Shown here: in pieces, positions 22,701-30,019 of the stretch
Position numbering within the stretch: the stretch's first letter is position 1
Layout of the letters: every line of letters begins with the position of its first letter
Source of the DNA: Varanus komodoensis
Taxonomy: Eukaryota > Chordata > Lepidosauria > Squamata > Varanidae
Assembly: GCF_004798865.1 (NCBI RefSeq)
Contig: NW_025335854.1
Location: 5,829,288-5,893,287 of the forward strand
Direction: 5' to 3'
DNA length: 64,000 nucleotides
Notes under the pieces: generated by a model
What the model saw: only the letters and a program-made list of their open reading frames with translations
The model's database searches: none
What the model was told of the DNA's origin: nothing
Translations under genes and position numbers: made by a program

Positions 22701-24100
22701 CCGCCGATCTCAGGGGGCGACTGGGCATATATGGATGTAAGCGCTCCTTCAGGTAACCAGGACCCAAGCCGTTAAGGGCTTTATAGGTCATTACCAACAC
22801 CTTGAATTGGGCCCGGACTTCAATGGGGAGCCAGTGGAGCTGACGGAGAACTGGGGTTATATGAGAACAATTCCCAGTCCCCGTCAGCAGCCTGGCAGCT
22901 CTATTCTGAACCAATTGAAGCATCTGGACCGTCTTCAAGGGTAGCCCCACGTAGAGCGCGTTACAGAAGTCAAGACGGGAAGTCACCAGCGCATGTGTCA
23001 CTGTTGCTTCTGTTAATATCGAAGCCTTAGAGACAAAGTCCGACACAAATGGAATTTGTCAGCCTCTTTTAGGAGCAATACTTAGAGTTTTTTATTGCCG
23101 TATATCAGTGCCGATACAGGGCATAAACAGCAGGAACAACAGGACTGCCTGGCCTTCTTGATTATCTCAACACAAGCAGCTGATGATAAGCAAATCCACT
23201 CCACAAAACAAGCAGTGCTGATAAGGCCTGAAAAGGGATGGGGCGAATTCACAGGGAATTAAACATGTGAGGCATGAGAACTGAACTGAATCACCACGGA
23301 AAGAGACCGTCAGACCTCCTGCTGCTGACTTCATGACCTGGTCATTGGCCACCTGGAAGGGTTCAGCTGGCCACTGCATCAAGCCAGCCAGTGGACAAGA
23401 TTTTTCAGGGGACTGCTGACCATCTAGGATCCAGAATCTCCCCTCCGTCCCTGCCTGCCCCGTTACATCTGGAAGTAGCTTGGGGTCCTCCAGGGGAACA
23501 TGAGACAGGAAGAACATAAGTAAAGCCAAGCTGGATGAGGCCCAGCGTCCATTCCATCCAGCACTCCATTCACACAAGGGCAAGTCAGCTGCCCACCGGT
23601 TGCCCAAGCAGGACTGGTGCAAGCCCTCCTCCTGCCCAGTAGCCCAGCAACTGGTGCGGGCAGGCAGGGGGCCGCTGGCTGCAGAGGCAGCCCACAGCCA
23701 GCAAGGCTCGTAGCCACTGGTGGCCGCCTCCTCCTCCTCCTCCTCCTCCACAAAGCCGCCCAAATGGTGGCCATCAGTACTTCCCACCGCGGTGAGTTCC
23801 ACAGTGCAACCCCGCGCTGTTCAAGCGCTCTCCCCAGAGGGCGGCGGGAGGCCGCGGAGCGAAGCCCAGCGGCTGCGAAGGCATCGGCGCAGGGAAGCCT
23901 GGGCTTCGTGGGCGACCACGTCTGTCCCTGCAGCGCCTCGGCTGTCCAGCGCCAGGAAAGTCCAGCGACAGTGTTGCGCGCTGCGCACGAACGTCCTGCC
24001 TGCTCGCCCCGAGGCGCAAAGTTGCGCCCAGGCGCGCCCCTCGGTGCCAGTCCGGGCGCCTGCGCTCTTTGCAAGAGAGTAAGACCGACGGCCGCGGCGG
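8739..24100 (-). CDS. NPL: NPL (N-acetylneuraminate lyase / sialic acid aldolase), complete gene
   Basis: Cytosolic class I aldolase that cleaves N-acetylneuraminate to N-acetylmannosamine and pyruvate, the entry to sialic acid breakdown. Eleven coding exons run from the start codon at 22270 to the TGA at 8739-8741: 22270-22206, 20584-20511, 19760-19673, 17378-17321, 16515-16440, 15462-15370, 14110-13962, 13379-13333, 12087-12003, 10924-10885, 8890-8739. All introns are GT-AG and every phase fits, giving about 308 residues. It is a DapA-type (beta/alpha)8 barrel: [19 protein letters not shown], substrate loop NGTTGEG (about 48-54), PFYYYHIP with the catalytic tyrosine (about 142), QGLKFSDTD with the Schiff-base lysine (about 172), and [11 protein letters not shown] near the end. 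The C-terminus is about 12 residues shorter than I remember for human. DHX9 follows in the same orientation, as in human. The 5' UTR probably starts in the CpG island at 23.6-24.1 kb. Confidence 0.97.
9005..9230. mobile_element. Possible solo LTR-like fossil fragment
   Basis: A stretch in the last NPL intron carries a short stem-loop (9010-9033), an AATAAA signal (9161-9166) shortly before a T-rich stretch, and a C-rich edge at 9231. This resembles the layout of a long terminal repeat. No internal coding part is present and no paired copy was seen, so it would be an old solo LTR at most. Weak call. Confidence 0.25.
9539..10267. mobile_element. Tc1-like DNA transposon, internally deleted
   Basis: The left end reads TACAGTGTCTTGCAGAAGGA and continues with TTTGTTGAGTTACAAACTGG, and the right end reads GTACAGTGTCAGAGCAAAGC followed by ACTGTA. 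The ends form inverted repeats starting TACAGTG, flanked by the TA used by this family. The piece CACCTTTGACAGCAATTACA at 9763-9782 matches the antisense DDE transposase region of vertebrate Tc1 elements. At about 730 bp it is roughly half the usual length, so most of the transposase frame is lost. Last NPL intron. Confidence 0.75.
10595..10668 (+). mobile_element. CR1 LINE 3' end fragment
   Basis: GGGCTCGAGGGCCTTCATGG and then TTCCAACTCTGCTATTTTATGATGCTATG match the typical CR1 3' end with its ATTCTATGATTCT-like terminus. Only the tail is left. Confidence 0.6.
10885..10924 (-). CDS. NPL: NPL coding exon 10
   Basis: A 40-base exon between ATCTCTTAG-type acceptor sequence and a GTAGGT donor. 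It encodes [13 protein letters not shown] and the first base of a glycine codon. It corresponds to the human segment FCIQRFINFVVKLG in the C-terminal helical part. Confidence 0.93.
10960..11990. other. NPL intron 9, no recognised feature
   Basis: Contains a plus-strand open frame of 124 codons (11325-11699) with no domain I recognise. Its low complexity and intronic antisense position make it an unlikely gene. Confidence 0.5.
12003..12087 (-). CDS. NPL: NPL coding exon 9
   Basis: Acceptor TTTTTTAACAG and donor GTAGGT. It encodes [20 protein letters not shown] followed by LHSAQKHQ; the first base completes a serine codon from the previous exon. The TYNY segment follows the barrel GAVGS loop, as in other lyases. 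Confidence 0.95.
12485..12575 (+). mobile_element. L2/CR1-type LINE tail fragment
   Basis: CTGTAAGCCGTCTTGAGACG and then GGGATAAAAATGTTTTATTAAATTAAATTAAA has the form of the 3' tails of the L2-like LINEs seen elsewhere in the window. Confidence 0.5.
13333..13379 (-). CDS. NPL: NPL coding exon 8
   Basis: A 47-base exon with acceptor GCCAAGTAG and donor GTCAGT. It encodes [15 protein letters not shown] plus two bases of a serine codon. It matches the human LLSALVMGATGAVGS barrel strand, with TA in place of VM. The donor (GTCAGT) is weaker than the others in this gene. Confidence 0.94.
13962..14110 (-). CDS. NPL: NPL coding exon 7 (Schiff-base lysine)
   Basis: It follows a long CT/CCCT acceptor tract and ends at GTGAGG. 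It encodes [20 protein letters not shown] followed by [20 protein letters not shown] and [10 protein letters not shown]. The lysine of QGLKFSD (about residue 172) is the residue that forms the Schiff base with pyruvate in this family. Confidence 0.96.
14112..14138. repeat. NPL: Purine-rich simple repeat at NPL exon 7 acceptor
   Basis: GA and GGGA runs on the plus strand form the CT/CCCT pyrimidine tract immediately before exon 7 on the minus strand. Confidence 0.8.
15060..15300 (-). other. Open stretch in NPL intron 5, unidentified
   Basis: A minus-strand open frame extends to about 15365 and overlaps the intron next to exon 6. The composition suggests an old interspersed repeat, but I could not name a family. 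Confidence 0.3.
15370..15462 (-). CDS. NPL: NPL coding exon 6 (catalytic tyrosine)
   Basis: Acceptor CATCTTTAG, donor GTAAGT, 93 bases. It encodes [20 protein letters not shown] then [11 protein letters not shown]. The tyrosine just before HIP (about residue 142) corresponds to the catalytic tyrosine of bacterial NanA (YNIP). The phase is 1 in and 1 out. Confidence 0.96.
16440..16515 (-). CDS. NPL: NPL coding exon 5
   Basis: Acceptor CCTTTTAG, donor GTGAGT. It encodes [20 protein letters not shown] followed by KQVNK. The human segment recalled here is FFLKPWTK, so the end of this loop differs. Confidence 0.95.
16760..16988 (-). mobile_element. MIR-like tRNA-derived SINE
   Basis: On the minus strand: GCCTAGTGGTTAGAGTGTTG (A-box-like), TGGGTGACTTTGGACCAGTC, CAGTCTGACTCCCAGGGATG and an AAGCAAGCCACCTTGAG tail. 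Same family as the other SINE copies, here antisense to the plus-strand copies, in NPL intron 4. Confidence 0.75.
17321..17378 (-). CDS. NPL: NPL coding exon 4
   Basis: A 58-base exon with acceptor GCTTTGCAG and donor GTAAG. It completes a lysine codon and encodes [19 protein letters not shown], the human LDQVIIHVGALSLKESQEL segment. Confidence 0.95.
17412..17565 (-). mobile_element. LINE 3' tail with (ATCT)n microsatellite
   Basis: On the minus strand the sequence reads GTAAACCACTCAGAGAGCCC then GGGTGGTATAGAAATGTGATAGATAGATA, an L2/CR1-type tail ending in a tetranucleotide microsatellite at 17437-17485. Confidence 0.6.
17701..17925 (+). mobile_element. MIR-like tRNA-derived SINE
   Basis: Has the RNA polymerase III B-box-like GGTTCGAGTCC, the core TGGGTGACTTTGGCCAGTG, GCAGGGTTGTTGTTATAAGG and a GGGCTACAAATGCAATGTAA tail. 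Diverged from the youngest copies. NPL intron 3. Confidence 0.8.
18060..18360 (+). mobile_element. LINE 3' tail fragment
   Basis: TTTCAGAGAGCCTTTTGGCT then GATGCAGGGTATACAAATATT and an AAAC-repeat end. It resembles an L2/CR1-type 3' tail; the body upstream is too diverged to place firmly. Confidence 0.45.
19673..19760 (-). CDS. NPL: NPL coding exon 3 (substrate loop GTTGE)
   Basis: 88 bases, ending at GTGAGT. It encodes V then [20 protein letters not shown] then EWVAKGKDK. The GTTGE loop binds the carboxylate of pyruvate in this family. Its acceptor tract is a CT microsatellite (see the adjacent repeat). Confidence 0.96.
19763..19806. repeat. NPL: (GA)n/(CA)n microsatellite forming a splice acceptor tract
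   Basis: GA run at 19763-19790 followed by CA (19791-19800) and GA again. On the minus strand it is a CT-rich polypyrimidine tract ending in CTCAG directly at the start of NPL exon 3. Confidence 0.92.
20511..20584 (-). CDS. NPL: NPL coding exon 2
   Basis: 74 bases, acceptor CTTTTAG, donor GTAAGA. It encodes [20 protein letters not shown] then RNVF, the human [24 protein letters not shown] segment (first barrel helix). Confidence 0.96.
20880..21000 (+). mobile_element. CR1 LINE 3' end fragment
   Basis: GGGTCAGACTAGATGACCTG then GGAGCCCCTTCTGACTCTGTGTTTCTATCC fits the CR1 3' end consensus (gatgacct ... ttctatgattct). Confidence 0.6.
21000..21790. other. NPL intron 1, GC-rich stretch without recognised feature
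   Basis: Several overlapping open frames on both strands with no domain I recognise. Includes a C-run at 21337-21345. Confidence 0.4.
21799..21885. repeat. Short palindromic element (CCCTCCA... arms)
   Basis: The left arm CCCTCCAGGTGTTCTAAACT pairs with the right arm CCAAATGTTTGGAGGGC, with TCCCATCATC and GGGAGCTATCA in the middle. The same motif pair appears at 38121-38213, and single arms at 27885-27970 and 24868-24882. It looks like a non-autonomous DNA element family of unknown class. Confidence 0.55.
21977..22023. promoter_or_regulatory. Three POU octamer motifs in a small tandem repeat
   Basis: ATTTGCAT occurs at 21977-21984 and 22016-22023, and its complement ATGCAAAT at 22006-22013. 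They lie within 47 bp, about 180 bp inside NPL intron 1. The sequence is clear; a regulatory role is inference. Confidence 0.4.
22060..22122 (+). mobile_element. RTE-type 3' tail fragment
   Basis: GTAGTCACCATAAGCTAGAA then ACAACTCAATGGCATGTAACAAGAACAAC has the form of the RTE-derived ends (cgactcaacggcacttaacaac) common in squamates. Confidence 0.45.
22206..22306 (-). CDS. NPL: NPL exon with start codon (residues 1-22)
   Basis: The start codon is at 22270 and the coding part ends at 22206 before GTAAA. It encodes [20 protein letters not shown] then D and two bases of glycine, close to human [23 protein letters not shown]. No other ATG lies between the ATG and the likely upstream acceptor (CTATTTCTGCTCCAG, ending near 22307), so the start is well defined. 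About 36 bases of this exon would be 5' UTR. Confidence 0.95.
22341..23050 (-). mobile_element. L2-like LINE, 5'-truncated, C-terminal RT region and 3' tail
   Basis: A continuous minus-strand frame (23046-22513) encodes the end of ORF2: [53 protein letters not shown], and [20 protein letters not shown] up to a natural stop. A 3' tail GCTTCGGCGAATGGGGCGGC then ATAAAAATG and TTTA-type repeats (AAATAAATAA on this strand) follows. The 177-codon frame without a break and the clean tail suggest a fairly young insertion. It is 5'-truncated and cannot move on its own. It sits in the same direction as NPL, just upstream of the first coding exon. I place it in the L2 branch of the CR1 group from remembered RT motifs. 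Confidence 0.85.
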
Positions 24101-24110
24101 CAGCATCGCC
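23600..24110. promoter_or_regulatory. NPL: CpG island, likely NPL promoter
   Basis: Very CpG-dense (GCGCGC, GGCGGCGGGAGGCCGCGGAGCG and similar) upstream of the first NPL coding exon, in the right position for a non-coding NPL first exon. Candidate splice donors exist on both strands (plus strand GTAAGA near 24080; minus strand GTGGGA near 23790) but neither is certain, so a divergent transcript is possible. Overlapping long open frames on both strands are effects of the base composition. A (CCT)n run lies at 23731-23750. Confidence 0.6.
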
Positions 24111-25320
24111 GGCGTCCGGCGAGCGCCCAGACTTTCAGCAGGGCAATGCAATTAATTCTCAGCATCTCCCCCAAAGTGGGGTTTTTGGTTTGGGGTTTGG
24201 GGCTCCCAGAGAAGAGACGGGCCTATTCTTGCCGAGATTGCCCTACCTGGGACAATCCAGCCATGCACCCGGCAGGCACAAGCTACACGTGGAAAAGGGT
24301 TGGCTCACCGATTCGAGGTGGAGATGGTCCTCTCCCCGGGCTGTGCTCAGCTCAGTTCTGTGCCAGACCGAATCTGCTGCCCCTTTAACAAAATAACTCC
24401 ACTGAGCATGCCCGGCAGAATGAGACATGCTCAGAACCCGCCCGTGAAGCCACTGCCCTGAGCTCGAGTTGCAAGGGAGGTTTGCTTTAGAGGGTCAGGA
24501 GATACTGTAATGCGCAGATGTGTCCCCGTGCAAAGCTTCTCTGCACAGGGGAAGAGCAGCTTTGGGAAGGTGGGTGGGAAGCTCTTACGCTGAAGCTGAA
24601 TTTGAAAGATGTTTCTTTTATTTACAGATACTGATCCCTGAAAGCCACGAGGACCTCTGCAGTGAGGTCCCGCCTCTTTGGAGGAAGTTTGTGCAGCCAC
24701 GCGTAGGATTATTCTCTAATGCTTGTAAACTGCCCAGAGAGCTTTGGCCGTGGGGCAGGACAGAAATAGTAACAGCTCACATTTATCATAGCATAGTTAG
24801 ACTTCCTCAGTTTTGTGACCAGGACTACAATGCACATTCTCCCCTTCCACAGATGAACAATGGGTGTGAGGAGGGCACCAGGTTGGGGAAAGCACCTCTT
24901 TGGGCTGGAAGGCACCATGATGTAGCTTAAGTGACCACTGAGAGGGCTTGGAAAGCCCCGATCCAATGGGAGTAACTTAGCTGTTCCACTCGTGACAGGA
25001 AAGAGAAGTCCACGTGCAGGGCGACGGTCCTTTTGTCACCTTTCCTAAAATTTGGAGGACTGTGGCGTGGAGTTGCTTGTCAGAGACATCCAAGTGCATG
25101 TTTTTAAAAATTGCACATGTTTTCGTGCAAGGCATTGCTGGAGGGAGATTGATAGCTTTGTTGCTATTCATCTGTTTTCTTTAAAGGGGCTTCATGGGCT
25201 GACTTGTGCTCAGCTGCTGCACCCCCCCATCTTGATAAAGGTTCACGGAATGGCACAGTCATGGAGGGAGGGGATTCGCATCGCTTGCTATCAGAGATGT
25301 CACAAATATAAGGACTCACA
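24111..25320. other. Upstream of NPL, no gene recognised
   Basis: Contains a single arm of the palindromic element family (GGGCACCAGGTTGGGGAAAG, 24866-24885). Otherwise nothing identified. Confidence 0.5.
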
Positions 25321-25324
25321 CAGT

Positions 25325-25560
25325 CACAAGAACCCATGTGGCAGCGTGGCTGGAGTGTGGGACTGAGGCTCAGGAGACCCGGGTTCTAGTCCTCATCTGA
25401 CCACAGAGCTCACTCGACTGCTTAGAGCCAGTCACTGCTTCCAGGTAACCCACCTCACAGGGTCGTTGTGTGAATAAAATGGAAAGAAGACTCGTGTGTG
25501 CCTCCTTGGTCTCCTTGGAGGAAAGGCAAAATATACATGTAACAAATACATAATCATAGA
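25325..25560 (+). mobile_element. MIR-like tRNA-derived SINE
   Basis: AGACCCGGGTTCTAGTCCTC (B-box region), ACCCACCTCACAGGGTCGTT, and a TCCTTGGAGGAAAGGCAAAA tail. Same family as the other copies, moderately diverged. Confidence 0.75.
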
Positions 25561-25589
25561 TTCTCTCCAGTTGCCTGCTGGAGTGCCCA

Positions 25590-26209
25590 AAGAATGTCAG
25601 ATCCGCCTGTGCTTCACTCACTACAGCAAAGGCCTTGGCAGTGTGTATCATGAGAAGCGGTGGATGAGAAAAGTGGGAGAACCTCAGCACTCGCTCGTCC
25701 TGATGAGGAAACTGCCTCGTGGACAGGAAGGACAGAAGACGACGAAACAGAATGGTTTCCCATAGGCTAAGGGTGTTGGACAAGGATGTAGTTTATCTCC
25801 CTGTCCATTCAATCTGCATGCAGAATATTTCATAAGGAAAGCTGGATCAGGACTGGAGGAAGAAGGAATGAAAAATGGTGGAAGAGGCATCAGGAATTTA
25901 AGGTATGCCGATGATACCAGATTCCTGGCAGAGGAAAGCAGAGAATGAAAAGGACTCCTAATCATAGTCAAAGTCAAAGAAGGAAGGACAGAAGCAGCTG
26001 AATATTGAGAAAGCGGAATCATGACGACAGAATTACACAACTATACAGTCCACCGTGAAGAAATGGAAAGTGTGAAAGATTTCGCATATCTCTGCTCGGT
26101 CTTCTATTCAAAGGGAGACTGCAGCCAAGAAATCAGCAGGAGACTTGGAAGGGCAGCAATGAAGGCCCTAGGAAAGATCATCGTTTGGTACCAAAACCAG
26201 GATCCTTAC
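25590..26209 (+). mobile_element. Bov-B (RTE-clade) LINE fragment, interrupted
   Basis: Forward frames give SVYHEKRWMRK and LVLMRKLPRGQE, then VGQGCSLSPCPFNLHAEYFI, NLRYADDTRFLAEE and VKDFAYLCSVFYSKGDCSQE, then ISRRLGRAAMKALG. These are the palm of the RTE reverse transcriptase, with the YADD box intact. The frame changes more than once, so it is not functional. A DNA transposon is inserted at 26210, and what looks like the next Bov-B piece (CACTATGTATGG) resumes after 27006. Confidence 0.8.
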
Positions 26210-26485
26210 GCAGTGGCACCTCGGCTCACGAACACCTCAGTTCACGACCAAATGGGGCTGCGAACAAAACTTGCATAAAAATTTTGACTCGGATCGTGAA
26301 ATCCGCATTGGGGGGTAACCGTGATCGCGGCCGTCTCCCCACCCCATCCCCCAAGTGGGGAGATGGCTGCGATCGTGCTGCGGCCTGGGGGGGTGGAGAT
26401 GGCTGAGATCACGCCCGGCTTTCCTGCACGAGCACAACCGTGATCTTGGCCATCTCCCCCCCCAGCACGATCACGCCCCGTCTCT

Positions 26486-26533
26486 CCCCCCCCCCGGGCC
26501 CCCGTTCCCGCCCCCCCCCCCCCCCCCCCCCCC
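26486..26533. repeat. Poly-C tracts
   Basis: Runs of 10 C (26486-26495) and 23 C (26511-26533) within the DNA transposon. Confidence 0.9.
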
Positions 26534-26624
26534 GCAGCACACTGGGATGATGGGCGCGATCATGGTTGTGCTTGGGGTGGGGAGATGGCTGCGATCTTTG
26601 TTGTTCTTTGTCACTTTGCTTCAC

Positions 26625-26860
26625 AGTGTGCCTCTGTGGTGTATGGTTAAGAGCACGGGACTGGGACTCAGAGGATCCGGGTTCGAGTCCCCGCTCAGCC
26701 ATGGAGCCAACTGGGTGACTTTGGGCCAGTCACAGACTCTCAGCCCAACCTACCCCACAGGGTTGTTGTTGTGGGGATAAGATGGAGGAGGAGAATGATG
26801 CCTTGAGCCCTTTGTAGGAAAAAGGCAGGATATAACTCAAAAAATAAATAAATAAATACT
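26625..26860 (+). mobile_element. MIR-like tRNA-derived SINE, young copy
   Basis: Nearly complete: GGTTAAGAGCACGGGACTGG, CCGGGTTCGAGTCCCCGCTC, TGGGTGACTTTGGGCCAGTC, CACAGGGTTGTTGTTGTGGG, CCTTGAGCCCTTTGTAGGAA, ending in (AAAT)n. It is about 93 percent identical by eye to the copy at 51.2 kb. The A and B boxes make it a plausible Pol III unit by type. Confidence 0.9.
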
Positions 26861-27009
26861 TTTTTCTGATTAAAAAAAATAGTTACAGAAGAGATTAACC
26901 TTATTTACATTAAACCTTATGGGGAAATGTAACTTGGCTCATGATCAATTTGGGTCATGACCAGAGTCCTGGAACGGATTAAGTTTGTGAGCCAAGATAC
27001 CACTGCATT

Positions 27010-27880
27010 CCCAATCACTATGTATGGGTAATCACAATTTATCCTGCAAAAAAATTAACCTGGCACTTATTGCGTGCAATATACGAATCTGACATTAGAG
27101 GGCACTGGATTTACAGAAGAGTGAAACATCTCAGTTGGCGGGCTAAAGTATACATTAATGTTACTAGCATAATTAATAGCATGTTTAGGGTTAGGGGAGG
27201 AAATAGCAGCTCCAGGTAGCAATTTTTGGTGGACAAATTGTGTGGGCAGAAAAGGTTAGGCATGTTCTCCTCCCGGTGTGGTACTCTGGGGGTTTGGGGT
27301 TGGTGCATTTTTAAAAAAAGAAAATCTAGCTGATCCTAAGAATGTACTGTTGATATAATGTGTAATTGGTCCTGTCTTTTGCGGTTTCCAAAGACCAGCG
27401 TGTGGAGAACATGACTGGGATCAGGGCCCCAACAAGGGGTGAGATGATCTGCTGTACTAGCACAGATCAATTCCCCAATTCCAATGTGCAACTATCAAGC
27501 ACAATATTTAAATGGATGAAATGCAAATGCAGGAATTCCAATTTGTTTGGCAAAGTAAAACAGATGATAGTGATGATGATGATGTGTCTGATTATTGTCA
27601 TTCTATAGTTCAGCCATTAGTTGGCCCTGGTACTTGGTTACACCTAGACAAAATCAGGCATTTCCTGTTGTTGGAGAGAGATTATGAAGTGTGCGTCAAT
27701 CACTCTGCCTTGTGTGTTTTCTAAAAACCAGAGATGGGCAGAAGAAATTTGGGCCTTCAGCCTCCAGAAGTGCCTGCTAGAAACGCCAGGGTCAAGAATG
27801 CTCAAGTTGGAGTCTCAGGCGTGAAGAATCACTTGCCGCTCATCCCTGCGTCAAATCCTCCATGTTTAGGGTTTAGCACA
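27010..27880. other. No gene recognised
   Basis: The first tens of bases look like the resumed Bov-B copy (CCAATCACTATGTATGG). The rest is AT-rich DNA with no named element. Confidence 0.4.
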
Positions 27881-27884
27881 AGCT

Positions 27885-27970
27885 TTCCCAACCTGGTGCC
27901 TGCCAGATATTTTAGACTACAGCTTCCACTTTTCTTGACCATGGGCCATGCTGGCACTGAGGGAGGGTTC
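27885..27970. repeat. Single arm of the palindromic element family
   Basis: CTTTCCCAACCTGGTGCCTG then CCAGATATTTTAGACTACAG, the arm that pairs with itself in the full-length elements at 21.8 and 38.1 kb. Confidence 0.5.
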
Positions 27971-28489
27971 CCATCAGTAGCATGAAACATCCAGGGAGTC
28001 CCAAATTGGGATGGTTCACTTAGCTCTTCTCCCCACTGTCTGGTCCAATCATCCATTTTATAATGTATACATTTATAATATGCCCTCCATGTATCATAAA
28101 CCCATCCCACCCATGAGATCTCATAAATTATGAAAGAATAATTTCTAATTTAATCCTGAAATTTCATTTCACATCGGGGACTTTCTTCATGTGCCGCCGC
28201 AAACACCTTTTTCTTCATCATAATGTTCAGTCTGAGGAAGAGATCTGTGAAGCGTAATGATTATTTTGTAACTCTCTGTAAGCTTGGTGCTGGCGGCTGC
28301 CTCTTTAGAAAGAGCACCGAGGCTGGGAAACAGTCCGTAGAAGCACATCCAGAGCTGTTACACAGCTTTTTCCTCACTTTGGGTGTGGTTTGCCAGCCAG
28401 GCCATGCTCCAAGATCAACCCTGCAGATTCTGCCTGTATGTCTGTCTGTCAAAACAATTAAGTGCGTAGGGTTGAGGGTTGAGGGATGG

Positions 28490-28780
28490 GGCCGTTTTGG
28501 GAGTGTCCCCTGCCTGTGGAACAATCCTCCAATTCATGTCTTCCAGGCCCCATCATTACAGTCATTCAAGTGGGCCTGAACAAGCCCATCTTTTTTCACC
28601 TCAGCCTATAAATGAATCAGATCTTTATTGCGTACCATTGGATATAGGGTATTATCTGTTCTTAACTGTTATTTTTGATTAGAGAATTGGTTTATTATTG
28701 GGTCCCTTTGTTCCACTGTTCTCTGTAATTTTAACTTTACTACACCGGCACCCTAAAAGGTGTCTTATAAATCTTTTACA
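28490..28780 (+). mobile_element. L2-like LINE C-terminal fragment, old
   Basis: A forward frame gives CLWNNPPIHVFQAPSLQSFK, the WN..P......PSLQSFK signature of the L2/CR1 ORF2 C-terminus, with a degraded tail ending CACCCTAAAAGGTGTCTTATAAATC. Confidence 0.5.
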
Positions 28781-28799
28781 TCGACTTTACCAGATTCTC

Positions 28800-29770
28800 T
28801 GCTGCAACTGAATTAGTGATGTCAGCAGAGCGGATGGAAGCTGCCACGGTTTCCAAGCTCGGATTTTGCGATTCTGTGTCTCTTCTCTCCATGCTGCAAG
28901 CCAACCTCACAAAGCTGCCCTATTTATGTGCAAGATGTGAAGGCTGAGATTGTCAATTCAGCACTCTAATTGCCCGCAGAAGTTTAGACAACTCTGTTAA
29001 GAAAAATGTGCATCTTTGGAAAGATCCAACAGAATAGGTTATTCCCTTCCATAGAAGGGAATAGATTCTAAGATAGACCTTTCCCAGGGATAGGCTTTTT
29101 CTTAGCAGGGTTGTCAGCATTGAACAACTCTGGGGAGGCGAGCGCTAGGTGAAGAAAGTAAAAAGCAAGAAGCAAAACAGCAGTGGGAGTACTCAAAAAG
29201 CCTTCACCCTTGGCCCTTGCCTAGCCCTTAAAACGCCTCGCTGCAGGCCCGTCTATTTCCGACATGGAGGCATCAATTGCTTCTCCACCGCTGGGGTGGG
29301 CCGAAAGCATTTTACTTCCTCAGGCAAAGAACAAGATGGCGCTCCCCCCACCCGTTCCATGCAGAAAAGCTGACTGGACCGGCGACTAAATGGTTCTTCA
29401 AGACTTGGTGATGGGAAAGCATCTTCCACCACACCTGAAGGTGTCAGGGCAGCTTCAAGACAGCAGAGAAAACTGCCCAGCTATTTCCTGCAGCACCTGC
29501 TACCCGAAAGGCTCCCACCTGTGCAGCGGCAGGGCTGGCCCTGCTCACCATCATTCCTTAGAAATGCAGCTTCTCCTGCTCTACGTCCCCCCCCCCCCCA
29601 GACTATTCACACAAAGGCACTTCTGCAACCACACACGCGCAAGCAACACAACAAAAGTGCTCAGCTCACACAGAAAGGAACTCCCATCTCTCAATACTCA
29701 TAAATGACAATCGTACTTCCTATTGCATAAAAGGTTTTCCTTCATCTCATCAGCCTCACCAGTCACGAAT
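28800..29770. other. No gene recognised
   Basis: Short open frames with no domains. A C-run lies at 29587-29598. Nothing else identified. Confidence 0.5.
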
Positions 29771-29774
29771 CTGA

Positions 29775-30016
29775 AAGCCGGTGTGGTGTAGTAGTCAAGG
29801 GTGTGTGCCTGGGACTCAGCTGATCCGGGTTCTAGTCCCTGCTTGGTCATGGAGCCAGCTGGGTGAGTTTGGGCCAGTCTCAGACTCTCAGCCCAACCTA
29901 CCTCACAGGGTTGTTGTTGTGGGGATCAGGCTGAGAGCAGGAGGAGGAGAATGATGCAAGCAGCATTGCGTTCTTTGTCAGAAAAAAGGTAGGATATAAA
30001 TCTAGGAAATAAATAA
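29775..30016 (+). mobile_element. MIR-like tRNA-derived SINE
   Basis: GGTGTGGTGTAGTAGTCAAG, GATCCGGGTTCTAGTCCCTG, GCCAGTCTCAGACTCTCAGC, CAGGGTTGTTGTTGTGGGGA, ending GGATATAAATCTAGGAAATA. Nearly full length. Confidence 0.88.
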
Positions 30017-30019
30017 GAC

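Larger units (their letters stand above)
26210..27006. mobile_element. Non-autonomous DNA transposon (Tigger/mariner-like ends) with SINE insertion
   Basis: The left end CAGTGGCACCTCGGCTCACG and the complement of the right end CAGTGGTATCTTGGCTCACA match at 19 of 23 positions, a clear terminal inverted repeat. The next bases of the right end (AACTTAATCCGTTCC) are typical of a widespread vertebrate family. It has no transposase frame, several CpG-rich GATCGTG repeats and long C-runs, and a MIR-like SINE inserted at 26625. The class is inferred from the ends; a TA duplication was not clearly seen. Confidence 0.65.

Noticed and set aside
23463-24396. Long open frames on both strands in the CpG island
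   Set aside because: They overlap each other in several frames and have extreme Ala/Arg/Gly/Pro composition with no domain. This is the effect of high GC content.
26625-26860. tRNA-like A and B boxes
   Set aside because: They belong to the head of a SINE; there is no cloverleaf for a true tRNA gene.
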